A DNA stretch of 64,000 bases from assembly GCA_017562135.1 (NCBI GenBank), contig QEYB01001217.1, positions 744,001 through 808,000 on the forward strand. The letters are read 5' to 3'. Shown piece after piece: positions 1-11,330 of this stretch. Within the stretch, counting starts at the first letter, position 1. Each line of letters starts with the position of its first letter. The notes under the pieces are model-generated. The model had not been told where the DNA came from. It did no database searches and saw nothing but the letters and a program-made list of their open reading frames with translations. This stretch comes from Dipylidium caninum. Lineage: Eukaryota; Platyhelminthes; Cestoda; Cyclophyllidea; Dipylidiidae. The position numbers and the translations under genes are program-made.

Positions 1-1864
1 TTTACTTTCCCAAAGGCTTAATCCCTATCCTCGGTTTTTGGGTGCCCAAATAATTGATGCCCACTGTTCTAGACGGTGGTCATCATAATTCACACTGAGA
101 TGTCTTCAAGAAAAGGTTTGTGCCATCTCGACAATAGATCATGGCTAAACCTTGTGGTAATTTCACGAGGAACCACTAACACCGCCCATTCATACACCCT
201 CAGGACATATCTACCTAAAATGTGACGTTTTGTGGGATTTTTGTGGCTTCACACCGCACAAAACGCCACATTTTAGGAAAAGAAATCCTTAGCCATGTAA
301 TCTTTTTTTTCTATAAAGAACAAAGCACAATGGGTCAGCAGGTCAGGCGAATTACCTGACGGCCAAAATCGTCAAACAACTGGCTTTATAGACGAGAACC
401 AGCCCAAATATGGACTTGGAGTCGTGATAATATGTTTCAGCCACGGACTCCCCCCCGTCACCCACACCTCAGAAAGGCTTATGAACACCCGACTCCCGAA
501 TGAGCTGTTCAGTTTGGTCTGCAACCAGGCATTCCGCCCCACCACCTCGGGGCCCCCGCAGCAAAAACTGCAAATCTCCACGCATCCCCCGTCGACGGAG
601 CTCGACCCAAAGAAATGCCCAAGACTCAGTCAGTCTAGTTGGCATCATTTTCGTACCTGTCGTCTGACCTCGTCGTCCTCTGCAGTCCACTATCAAAAAA
701 CCTTTCATCATTTCACAGTTTGATCATGTGATGTGCGTCGAGCTGTCTGAGCTTGAAGAAAAAGCGATGCTGGAACACAGCACCGAACCGAGGCTATGAC
801 AAGAGTGGGGAGTGCATCTCAGTGGGAGAACTGTCCAATTTTGTTATTCCCCATTATGGAGGCACCCCTCAGCTTCGAAGATCTTTACACTCCATGGGAA
901 AATTGTCTTTTAATCCTCATCATTTACCCCGAGGGAACAAGAAGCCATTGGCTCCGAGTAGGGCTCAAATGAGTGACTTCCCATCCACGCCTTTTGATTG
1001 AGATTCCTCTTTTCAGCAAGCTTATTTTATGGAAAGACCTCAACGCCGACCCCTACAAACAAGGAAGAGGAGATCCATGGATGTTTTCAAGTGACAAACG
1101 TGAAAACAATCAGAATTAACCCAGGCAGCTCGACCAGCGTCATATCCTTCAAGTTCCACACCCAACCCTTTGTACCGTATTTTCGGTGCCAAACACCAAA
1201 ATGTAAATGTCCTTAAAACAATCAGTAACGACAATGTTAAAGCCCTGTCTCAAATGACACCCGCCGCCTACTTAAGGGCATTACCTCTTATGACAATGTC
1301 TAGGGACATTGCTTCCCTTTTCGGTTGCAAATAATCAAGTTTTCCAATCCTTCGCTCACCAATCTTCATCTTTCCCCGAACAGATAATAAAACATAACTC
1401 TCAATCGCCGCTGAACAGCTAAAACAAATCGCTCGTTTCAGAGTTTCCAACCTAATAAGAAGTGCTCCTCGCAAAGGGACAATGATAATACACAGGTGCA
1501 TGAGGATTATGAAAAGTATCCACAACAAATTTTAGTAGCGGTGAAAGATAAAACCGAAATTTAAGCGAACTTCCATCATCTACCGAGAGGAATTCATCAC
1601 AGAGACAAATTCAATGCCGAAACCCTCTATAACTCTTGTAAACTAAGTCCTTTATAAGTCCAGAAGACGTGGCTCCTATTTCAAGATGTTACAAAGATAC
1701 CCCACGAGTCTCAAATTTATGTTAATTCCTCTCCCACGTTAAAGCCGACAATGAAAATGCCACAGAATCCGCATAAACCCAACTCGAGTCCCATGATTAA
1801 AATAAATTTGGTTAAATAGGTTTGATAAACATCGTAAAAAGCAATCACGGCAATCCTTTCGCCA
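1..1864. other. Non-coding flank, no gene seen
   Basis: Downstream (3') flank of the minus-strand AAGAB gene. Open frames here are short, mutually overlapping and unlike any family I recognise. The one clear structure is a long inverted repeat at 214-277, listed separately. No polyadenylation hexamer for AAGAB was found close to its stop. Confidence 0.5.
214..277. repeat. Inverted repeat, 21-bp arms, 22-nt loop
   Basis: Arms at 214-234 and 257-277 are reverse complements with a single mismatch (GTGACG against GTGGCG). The transcript of either strand would fold into a strong hairpin. It could be a MITE remnant or a structured RNA element; no flanking target-site duplication was evident by eye. 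Confidence 0.75.
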
Positions 1865-4800
1865 TCAGTCCTCCCCATCGTCTGAGAGCCCCATAATTTC
1901 CGCTTCGTCCAATTTTAGAGCCTTCCAAAATCGCACAGTCAACTAGAAAAAAAGGAGATTTCGGTTAGCAGGAAGAAGGAGGCTGTCGCATTGTAGCCAT
2001 CCGACTTTTCGCCTTCCCTCAGCCCCTTTGTAAGAAAAAAAGACCCGAGACCATATATTATGTCTGCCCATGCGCTACTGCCGTCGTGATCGTAGAAGCT
2101 ATCAGCTACGCGTGCGTGTTTACATGCGTCGAAGTAGGAAGCAGCAGCACCATCGGCAAGAGGACGTAGGTTTTAAGGCAGAAGTAAAAAGCAACATCGA
2201 AATGGCGTTAGCCATTACATAGATAGATCGGTCTAGCTTCTGATTACTCTTTATAATTAACTCTGATACGTCACATGATTTTTTACTTGAAATACTAGCA
2301 AACTTAGTTAATCAAAGGGGAAATCACTTTAATAATGCCTTTCGGATCACCTAAGGCAAATAACCTGATGAATGTCAGAAGATAGAGCCTAAAATATGTT
2401 TCGGGGTTGTATGAGGCAAGTTATGGACTGAAGAAGTACTGTGTTACTTTTTAGATACTCCGGTTATTTTTAAAGCCATGGTAAGTAGCTTCGAATGTTC
2501 GAGAAAATACTTGTGATTTCCCAAGTCGTATGTTGGCAAGGACAAAAAAGTGGTAGTTAAATAAAAACGGTGCCGAAATTGATCGAATTTACCGATTAGG
2601 CGGATAGAATTGTTAACGATTATTTGATTTTCTTTCATTTAAGCCATGGTTGATTAGGGTCGCATCGAGTTTAAACAACTACTACATTGCTTACGATTGG
2701 CTCAGTGACTAAGGTGTGAGGGTTCCGTTAAAAACACGAATCCCATTAATTTTAAATAAAAAGACAGGTCATCAGGGATCAATCAGGTGTCAGGAACGTT
2801 TTTATTAAATAGAAGACGAAACGTTTCAATTCCTAATCCATTTCATCTTTTCAGAAATCGTTCGCGATTATGAGAGACATAAATTTCAACTATCTCCGTT
2901 GTCGCGACTAGCAGAATGATGAAAAGAATTTGTTATACCAAAAGGTCTTAAACCACAGTGTATATTTCACAGCTAATTCATAATTGAAGCCTTGTCCATT
3001 GATACCGTAATTTTTACTCAGTACTGGAGGAAATCGAGAAATTACCCTAAAAGTAATAGGTCAGACTGACGACAACGGAGGTGCCAGAGAGTAATTGCCG
3101 ATACACTTAGCGAGGTGTAAGACGGCTCTATAAATGTCTTCCGAGAGTATTTCATTCAAAAAAACCGCTATTTATGAATATATGCTTCGTGGCGTTATGC
3201 AACAAACTGGTGCTGCATTTCTTGCGGGTGATTTTAATGTGAGGAATCGTGAGAGTGCTTCTACTTCCTTCACCGATGTAAATAAGATACGCCGCTGGTG
3301 AAGGCAATAGCTGTTTTTGGGTGTGCTAGCATATGCAAGATTGTTTCAAAGTTGATCTAACCATACTTCACTTCGGAACAAAGCGCTACATGGGGAAACG
3401 GGGAGGAAAAAGAAGTGGCAATTGTTTATTTGAACGAGTAGTATTCTTCCAGGTTCTACATTACATCTTATCATCGAAAAAGAAGTTGTTAAGTTGAAGT
3501 CTACTACCATTGATGTCCAACAGTTTGCTGAATGCTACCTTTGGTACCTATGGGCTAATTGAATAGTTGAGTCTATGAAATTGTTGTGTCTTGGAGAAAA
3601 AAAGCATATTTTTAAAAAATAAAAGTGCAATCGCTTTGCAAAAAACACAGCAGCATTGGGAGAACAAGCCTACTTGCAGCAATGAACTAAGAGGGCGTCG
3701 AAAACCTCAAATCCGAACTATTCATTAATTAAGATTATAGACTATAGTCGTGAGGATCTGTGCAGCAACCGAGACAAGAATTCCCGACGAAATGACTGTT
3801 TCTAGTTAGAATAGCTCACGAATTATACAATTTTCAGGGGGTTATCAATTTGCTACCAAAAATTCAGAGTTGCTATAATGCTTTCTACCCATAATTTGGT
3901 TTGCTGTCTAATGATATTAAAGTAACGAATGACAACTTTCGTGTATTAATCATTACGTTTTACTTCGTGTGCCATAAATGAAATTGGTAAGCAAGGCCCG
4001 GTTCGCAGACTTGAATATACTAGAGATCTGCAGTTTTTTTCCAAAGAAAATACTATAACTTGGGCCATGAGCAATGATTAAACAAAAGCATGAGCTGAGC
4101 CTTCTGATGTCTCCGGTCAAAATTATAGCCAAGTAATTAGTGGAGAAGACATTCGGTCTATTTCTCGACGACGAGCAGCAGCCGGTAGCAGTAGACGCTA
4201 ATTATTATCCGGAAATCACACCACTCACGGCAAGGTTTGTGAAAACCCAAAGGATTCATACAATCAACACGACTTTTGTTGGAAAAAATGACCACAATAG
4301 ATCGAAAGTATGGTTCCAAGCGCATTAAGAACTTGTTCATGAACAGATGGGCTGCATCCTCCACAATGCAGGTCCCTTTGATAATTGTATTTAAATGACT
4401 TTCCCTCGATACTACAAATAATAGAAACTAGAGATTAATTTACCAGGTAATGATAATGCAGCTTCCTTACTTAAGACAACAGGGCAAGTGGAGAAGTTTT
4501 TAACGAAAAATATAACCACTAGGTGGCACAGTTACATTAATTATAAAACGCTCTTATCCCTCCTGATCGATTACTTGAGAAACATTTTATTAAGAAATAA
4601 TTTAACAAGCAATTGGACCACTGTAGCCCCCATAGAGTAATCTGCGACTCCAAAAAGGCCTTTATAGACGGTTCCAGGCAAAATGCCTCAATGGGAAACT
4701 GAGAGTTGAAGTCAAAACAAGACAATAATAAACGAAAATCTGTCGAAAGATGCTGACCTCAGAATGAATGGATAGGTTATCAAGAGCGTGGTTTTCAAGG

Positions 4801-6183
4801 ATTCAATCTTTGTGCAATCACAAGCGTAAGTGGATATTCCACAATAAGGTCATTCATAACTGAAAACATACAACCTGGAATTAATGAGCCTCTCAGGGTA
4901 AATCAGGTAAAGAATTTGGTGAAATCTCACAAAAAAGCATAATTAAAAAGTTTGATGAGAGTATAAAACAACAATTGGCAACTAAATGCTTATTTGATGC
5001 TTGAAGAAAACAAAAGTCATGGCCACTCAATTCAGGAAACGAAATGAGTGATATACTTTAGAGCAAAAAGATTTTAAAATTCTCGAAAATGAAACTGCTG
5101 CCGAAATATGTTCAAATCAAGATTGTTAAAAAAACAACGAAGGAAAATAGAAATAGATCCAACATAGAAATAACGCCATGTAAATTTATAAGCAGACGCG
5201 AATAGATATGCGTTAAAAGTTCTTCAACAGAATAACTGAACGTTATAAATATTACTTTTTCAGCCATTTTTCGACGTCCTTCGCGATCCATACCAGCAGC
5301 TTTGGTTCGCATTTCCATGAGCTTAGGGAAGAGACTACTAAACTCTTCATCGTCAAAATCTTCATCCGTCTTGAATTCTTCCCCATCGTCGACCTGTTTT
5401 GCGAGATCAGCCGATTGTGCCTTCCTATCGGATTGGTGCAAATCAATTGACGTCCTAACTTCGTTTTCCGAGACTGAAAACAACGACAGCTTATGTGGTT
5501 TCAGTAGTCAGAAAAGTAACCGCGAAAATAATATAAACCTACTCTTTAGTTTGAGATTTGGCCATCGATGTGCAACCAAAGCGGCTTTGATTCTGGCCAC
5601 ACCATACTCTTCGTCTAGAACTCCAAATTTTTGGGGAAAACTACACACCTTCGATTTCGCTCGGGTGAGGAGAAAGTTGAACGACTTCAAAGTGATTGTT
5701 AGTGGCTTCTGTAAAAACCTTCGTACGAATGCTGTCATCGGAAAGAGACTTGCACACGAGCAGTTGAATTGGAACATCCTCATCTTTTCCATACTTCTGC
5801 CAACCACAGGCGACTTTCCAACTTTCAAGCTGTAACAATTTTATTTTTACCCAAAATTCTGGCATGCCGATGAAAAGCCATCATAAAAATGATACGAAAC
5901 CAACAATTGACTTAGAGTTGCAGCAAATACACTCACGCTAGCGGGATCGAAACAGATAAGAAGAGCCTCCAACCCTCTGACATCCACTTTTGAATATGGG
6001 TCCCTTATTAACCTGAATGGCGCTGACGTGGTATAATATTTACAATCTATGTACATGTAATCCTTAAGTGGGCTTGTCCGTGTGAGTTCTGGTAAAATGT
6101 CAATTTAAGCATAACAAACCTTTGTGAACAATATCAGAAATTTCGTCCGCCAAAGCGTTTACCATGTATATAAGGGGATGCAT
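1865..6183 (-). CDS. AAGAB: Alpha- and gamma-adaptin-binding protein p34 (AAGAB)
   Basis: Cytosolic chaperone that binds AP-1 gamma and AP-2 alpha subunits during adaptor-complex assembly for clathrin transport. Coding exons, 5' to 3' on the minus strand: 6183-6120, 6088-5937, 5829-5649, 5620-5543, 5473-5256 and 1942-1865; splice phases agree and give about 256 aa (human 315). The N-terminal part is the G-protein-like fold: a PLIYMVNALADE strand-helix, then IDCKYY (human IDNKYY), then ALLICFDPAS. The C-terminal helix region has SLFPKLMEMRTKAAGMD and RRKMAEK. The last exon, after a 3.3-kb intron, reads VRFWKALKLDEAEIMGLSDD then stop, matching the conserved C-terminus of the family (human KAFWMAI...DEIEGLSSDEE). 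The start ATG at 6183 is the first in frame. The join at 5648/5621 would be a 28-nt intron; a one-base sequence error is the alternative. A function in adaptor assembly is inferred from homology. Confidence 0.85.
1943..5255 (-). other. Large last intron of AAGAB, no other gene seen
   Basis: Donor GTAATA directly after the AEK codons at 5256, and a polypyrimidine tract plus TAG before 1942. The intron is 3,313 nt. Short open frames inside (for example around 4140-4364 and 4537-4725) resemble no family I know and have no splice context. Confidence 0.7.
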
Positions 6184-9100
6184 TTTTTCAGTATTTCTGA
6201 AAGGTTAAAACAAAAGTGTAACTTAGGCATTACGCCGTTGAACACAAAGCTGGAGTCATTTATAAAGATTCGCTATGAAGTCTCGAACGTAAGGAAAATC
6301 ATGTACAGCGTATGCCTTGCTAAAATTACGAATGCACCTTATCTATTAAAGTCAATTGCATGGGCTGAAAATGGCCAAAAATTTGTCAAGCGATATGAGC
6401 AGAGGGATAAGATAATGCATCCAAATCATTTATATTCGGCACGGAGAAGTCCAATATATCAGGGCACATTGTGGATAGTTTTACAAATATATTAACATAG
6501 GCACTAGTATATAGGGTATGAAATAAATTTTTGCAGTCAAAAAGGGGGTCCCTGACATTTCGCCTTGGGTCGAAGGAAACGTGGCTTCAAATTAAATATG
6601 AGAGAACGCAAAGTTCAATTAGGTGAGCGGTGAATTCTAGTACACGTCTGATCGTCCAGGCTAGAAGGAAAGCGCCTTTAGGTCGACGGTGTAAGGCGGA
6701 GATCAAATGGCTGCTTAAGGAATGGGGTTATGTGCGCGTCTACTGATTTAAAATACGAGCAGCTTTCCTTTACCCTCAATTTTTTGGTTTTAAAGCTGGG
6801 TTAATTTGCAAGGTTGGTCCCTTTAACATCACACATTATTAATTTTTGTAAAACAACGTCTCCGCTACTTCTATCGAAATACGACGCCCTAACTGTAAAT
6901 GGTGGTACTTTGGAGCATCTGAGCTGGTAAAATTGCTTGGTATATTGTGGAAAATGAAAAAAATTGAGAAAGCAGAATAAACTATCAAAATTCAACTCAT
7001 CCCAACTGGCGGATATATATGTCTTAAAGACTCGGTGAAGAAAGATTCTTGGTACATGTTAGCACTTCTACCTCTAGGCAATTTATTACAAAATAATTCA
7101 TTATGAAGGACATGTAAGGTATACGAAGGAAAAATGTAAAAATGATGGACACCAATCTGTAAAATCATTAAAGGGAAGGCGACCTGGTAACGCTATGGGA
7201 AATAGGACATAAACGCCCTCGGTACATGGTTGCGATCCCTTTAACTACTTATGAAAAGTCTGATTTTCAGGCGAAATTTATTACCTTTGTGGATAAATTA
7301 ATCAATAACAGCATCTCGACTTCTTGCCAAACGGTTAAAAGCTTGTAAAATGATTAAGTGTTAAGTAATATATAATCCGAAACATATATTAACATGGTGC
7401 AAAATTGGGGAAAGCAAATACTAGTTTTATGTTTGAATTGACGGCAAACTGTCCTCAGATGATCCACACTTCTCCCTCGCATCCCCAATCTATATTCGCT
7501 TTTTCAGGTAACACCGTGGTTTACGCTTTCACTACAAATATTCGTAATTCAAGAGCAATTCATCCCACTGATACCGATAAATCTTGCCTATGGGGCAAAT
7601 CTCTGCAAACTCCGGATATTTGCTGGATTTCATCTTGATGGCTCTAGTAGTTCGCAGTTCTCCTGTACAGGGTACTTACACACACTACAGCGTCCTCCTT
7701 ACTGAGCGCTTTTACACACTAGTCACTTTGTGTACTCTCATTTACCTGAGATAAGGTAGCACACTATTCGGACCGAATTCTATAAGCGTAATGCATGAAT
7801 CCGCACTTATTACTCTGACACTTTGCATTCTCCATTCAGTTAGAAGAGAGAGTTCAGGCAAACTTATTGCAACCGTCCAAGTATAGTCACATGATCGTTG
7901 TTAATCGAAATGCTCCTTTGCCACTTGAAGCTGTCCGTGAATACTGGAAGTCGGTGTCGTCTCCTGCCCTTCGACTTGTTTCCACGAATTTCCAGTCACT
8001 GCATGAAACCAAATGAAAAAACATCTGTCTGGACTGAGTTAATTTCCCGCTGTCAACAAAATCGCCTTTGGTTATTCCGCAGTTTTCAATTCTTCTTCTT
8101 CCTACTCTTCCACTTCCTTTTCTCCTCTACGCCCCCCTAAGCCCCTACGCCTACATGCACACAGTCACTCATTCTCTCTCTCCCCCAAAGGCCTTCCCAT
8201 CCCTCCCACTATCATTCGTCCCCGTTGAGGCTCCCTTCATCTTTGCTTCCTTCTATCGTACTCCTCTCATATCCCTCCTTTAAGCTCTACTTTCCAACTC
8301 TCGTAGAACCTCTATGAGGAATGACTGTCCAGAACAGAGATTTATAGCATTCTACTGCATAGACAATGAATTCATTAGGTTCGGGCATTGCGGTGGCCGG
8401 TCACCGGCACTTTGTCTATTTTAGTTCTATCACTTGAAGAGGCTCGAACGAATACGATGACGATTGAGATAGGCGTAAAGGGCTCTCTACTCTCCACAAT
8501 TCTATGCTCCTAAAACCATTCTTCCTCTTCTTACCTTCTGCTCTTCGATAAAGACGCACTTTCATCTTCCACACTTGCACTTATGTATTGTTGTCGCTCA
8601 CAATTTGTAACTCTTTTCTATCAAATTTAAGTCCATTTCCTCTTCTGTGCAAATCTTAGTGTTTCTTTACTCCGTGTAACTAATGCTGATAATCGAACTT
8701 ACGCCAAAATAGCTTTTTAATCATGGGAGTGTGCTAAACTCCAGTAATTTGGGGGAACCGATTGAGACAACATGGTACTTATGTTAAGGAAACCGAAAAT
8801 AGTCGAAATTCTTCTCATGTGCTTACTTACGATCAGTTTGTGACAAACCTGGTCAGACCCTCCAACGACAGAGCATTGTGAACAAATCGAGCGAGTGACG
8901 TAAGAGTGGTTGGAAGAAAAATTATTTGTTTCAGTCAGTTACAAAAAAATAGTGCGTCAACACGGTAACACGAGAAGTGGTGCTGCAAAGATGACACACA
9001 TTCACTGCGCTCGTCGGATCTCGCGTCGCCGAATTACCGCCATCTCAGGTCTTTGGTATAAACACTAAGCGGGTGAGACTTTAACAATGCTGGAGAAGTG

Positions 9101-11330
9101 AAAACGCGCTCGGATAAGTTTTACAATGCAATGGCTCACGCGTTAGCAAAAGGTGTTACAAATGGCTGTAATTAATTTGTGGATTAAAAAGTAATATTTC
9201 TCTGATGAAAAAGCTTTTCCGCCAAAGAGGAAAAAAGAATTTTGACTTCTTTTTTGCTCACTTAATAAGTGCAATCGTTGCCTACTTGTGAATTCTCCGC
9301 CACCTCTCTCTTTAACCTCAGCGATGTCGACAAATGATCACATCCTGTTTGTCCTTCTCATTCCATTCCGTTGATAATGGTAATGTTCGTGGCGACTTAG
9401 TCAATGTCTATTTCTATAAATTTTAATGTCCTTCAAAGTCCTCATATGTAGGTGGTTGCCTCTTCTCAGTCGCCCTTTCACCATGACTCTGCATCTCCTT
9501 TCCTACCCTTCGGAGCCGGGTGGTATAGCGATGAGCAGCGATAAATTTCCAAAAGTTAACAGTGGGTCACACAGGCATTGTCAAACAGCTTTGCGGAGGA
9601 TAGGAATGCGTACCAACATGACAGGTGTTCGGCGCTATTAGCAACCGTTTGTAAAAAGAGATACTTTTTCTCTGCCAGGCGAAGAAATATCACTTTATTC
9701 CAGATTGTCGACGAGGAAACAACTCCTTCTTCTCCTCATCCCACAGTTCATGGAAGCGCCTTGGTAATCACCAAACGTTGTCGCAGAGGTCGCTCCAATT
9801 TGCCCCATTTAGACTGCAAGTAAGTCATCTATGGAACATAAAATCACTTCATTTATCCATCCATTTTCTGTCTATTGCAAACAGGCTTGTCTGGAACTAA
9901 AAGTTACTCAACTCATCAAGCAATCCGAGTAGATTCGAACGGGGGGATATTGTGTGATGATGTGGAGTCCCGGCCCATCCGCTTAAATGACTTCTCTGAA
10001 GCGAGCTGTCAACAAAGCCAATGGGTAAAGACGATAAGCTACGAGAAACAGGAGAAAGTTGCCACCATTTTTGAGTTTCTTTAAGTATAAGAGTTAAAAT
10101 GTCATTCCTTATGTGGGAAACGAGGTCGGCGCCAGAGCGTTTCATCTCTCTCTCGGATGACAGTGACTGTGGCATTGTTGTCCTCGCACTGTGAAAATAA
10201 TACGTTAGGCGATAAACTCGCGTGGTTTAGTAAACACCGCCTCTGTTTATGTCTACTTGCTTTACGACTGGAAAAATCCAGAATTTACCCAAATATCGTA
10301 AGTCAAAACCTAGTCTTTCGTTTTATTGAATGCTCCTTCGCTTATTTCCCAATACACCAATAAAAACTGCTTCATTAGTGACTGCTAACGCAATACGTAA
10401 AGCCTAGCAAAGACCGAAATGCTACTGTTAATGACCTCTGAACGCCTTGAAAACGGGTCATCTTAAGTGATGCCGCCTAAATGAAACCTTATGCAGGTTT
10501 GGCTGATTACAGAGTCACTTTCCAGAGACTAGGTGGCGCGAGCTCTCTGCAACACACATACAATTGGCCCTTCTGAATGGCGAGAACGTTAACTCTCTAA
10601 CAGAATTGTTATGCTGACGAAATGACGGAGGTAATTTCACGGAAATTGTCCATAGTACTTGCAAATCCTGGTTCAAATTTTGGTGTCTTAGTTCCTTTAA
10701 AGCAGAATCAGTGGAGGCGGTCTGTTCTCAAAGACGCAAAGTGGCAACTCCATGTGAAGTTGAATGTTGTAAAATCATTGGTTAAAGCCGGCGTCGAAGT
10801 CGCTTAAAAGGCCAGGATCAAGGCTTCATTTAGCAGTTGAAATATGACACCTGCGGGTCGAGGTACGTCGCTTTACATTCCCCTTTTCAATGAAGGTATC
10901 TTGCATGCAAGTGACAAGTGGTAAATGCCAATCTCACAAGAAGTGCATTTTGATGCGTCTACAATAGGCTTCGGAGGAGAGTAACATTGTGAAAAACGCT
11001 ACCTCAGGGCGAAATATGCTGCCTTAAAAGTCCACTTAACTCAATAGACTGGGGTTTGGAGCCACCACAGAGAAATCTGCTGACAGGTGCAATTGTCAGA
11101 GCTGACTAGAATGGTTCGTGTTGCGATCAAAAGTTACGTTGCCCGAAATTAGTAACACATAGGGTGTATTTTCATTTATTTCTATGGAGCCTTAATTTAT
11201 CCGTTGCCAAATTGGCAACCAGTTGCCTGTGTTAACTGAGTTGCGAAGAAAGGTGGGTGTGGGTGCGTGGATAATTTTTCACTCCTGCCAACGTAGTAAT
11301 CCTATTATAGAATATTCCCGAAATGTGATT
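6184..11330. other. 5-kb gap between divergent AAGAB and Ebony-like genes
   Basis: This should hold the 5' regions of both neighbours. I see no conserved coding exon. A GTG-initiated 123-codon frame at 6124-6495 (+) overlaps AAGAB exon 1 antisense and looks like chance. A pyrimidine-rich tract at 8087-8287 is listed separately. Confidence 0.5.
8087..8287. repeat. Pyrimidine-rich low-complexity tract
   Basis: About 200 nt strongly biased to C and T on the plus strand, with runs such as CTCTCTCTCCCCC and CTCCTCTCATATCCCTCC. It lies in the gap upstream of the Ebony-like gene. No coding signal follows it in a convincing frame. Confidence 0.6.

Noticed and set aside
6124..6495. 123-codon open frame on the plus strand
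   Set aside because: Starts with GTG, lies antisense to AAGAB exon 1, has no recognisable domain and no splice context.
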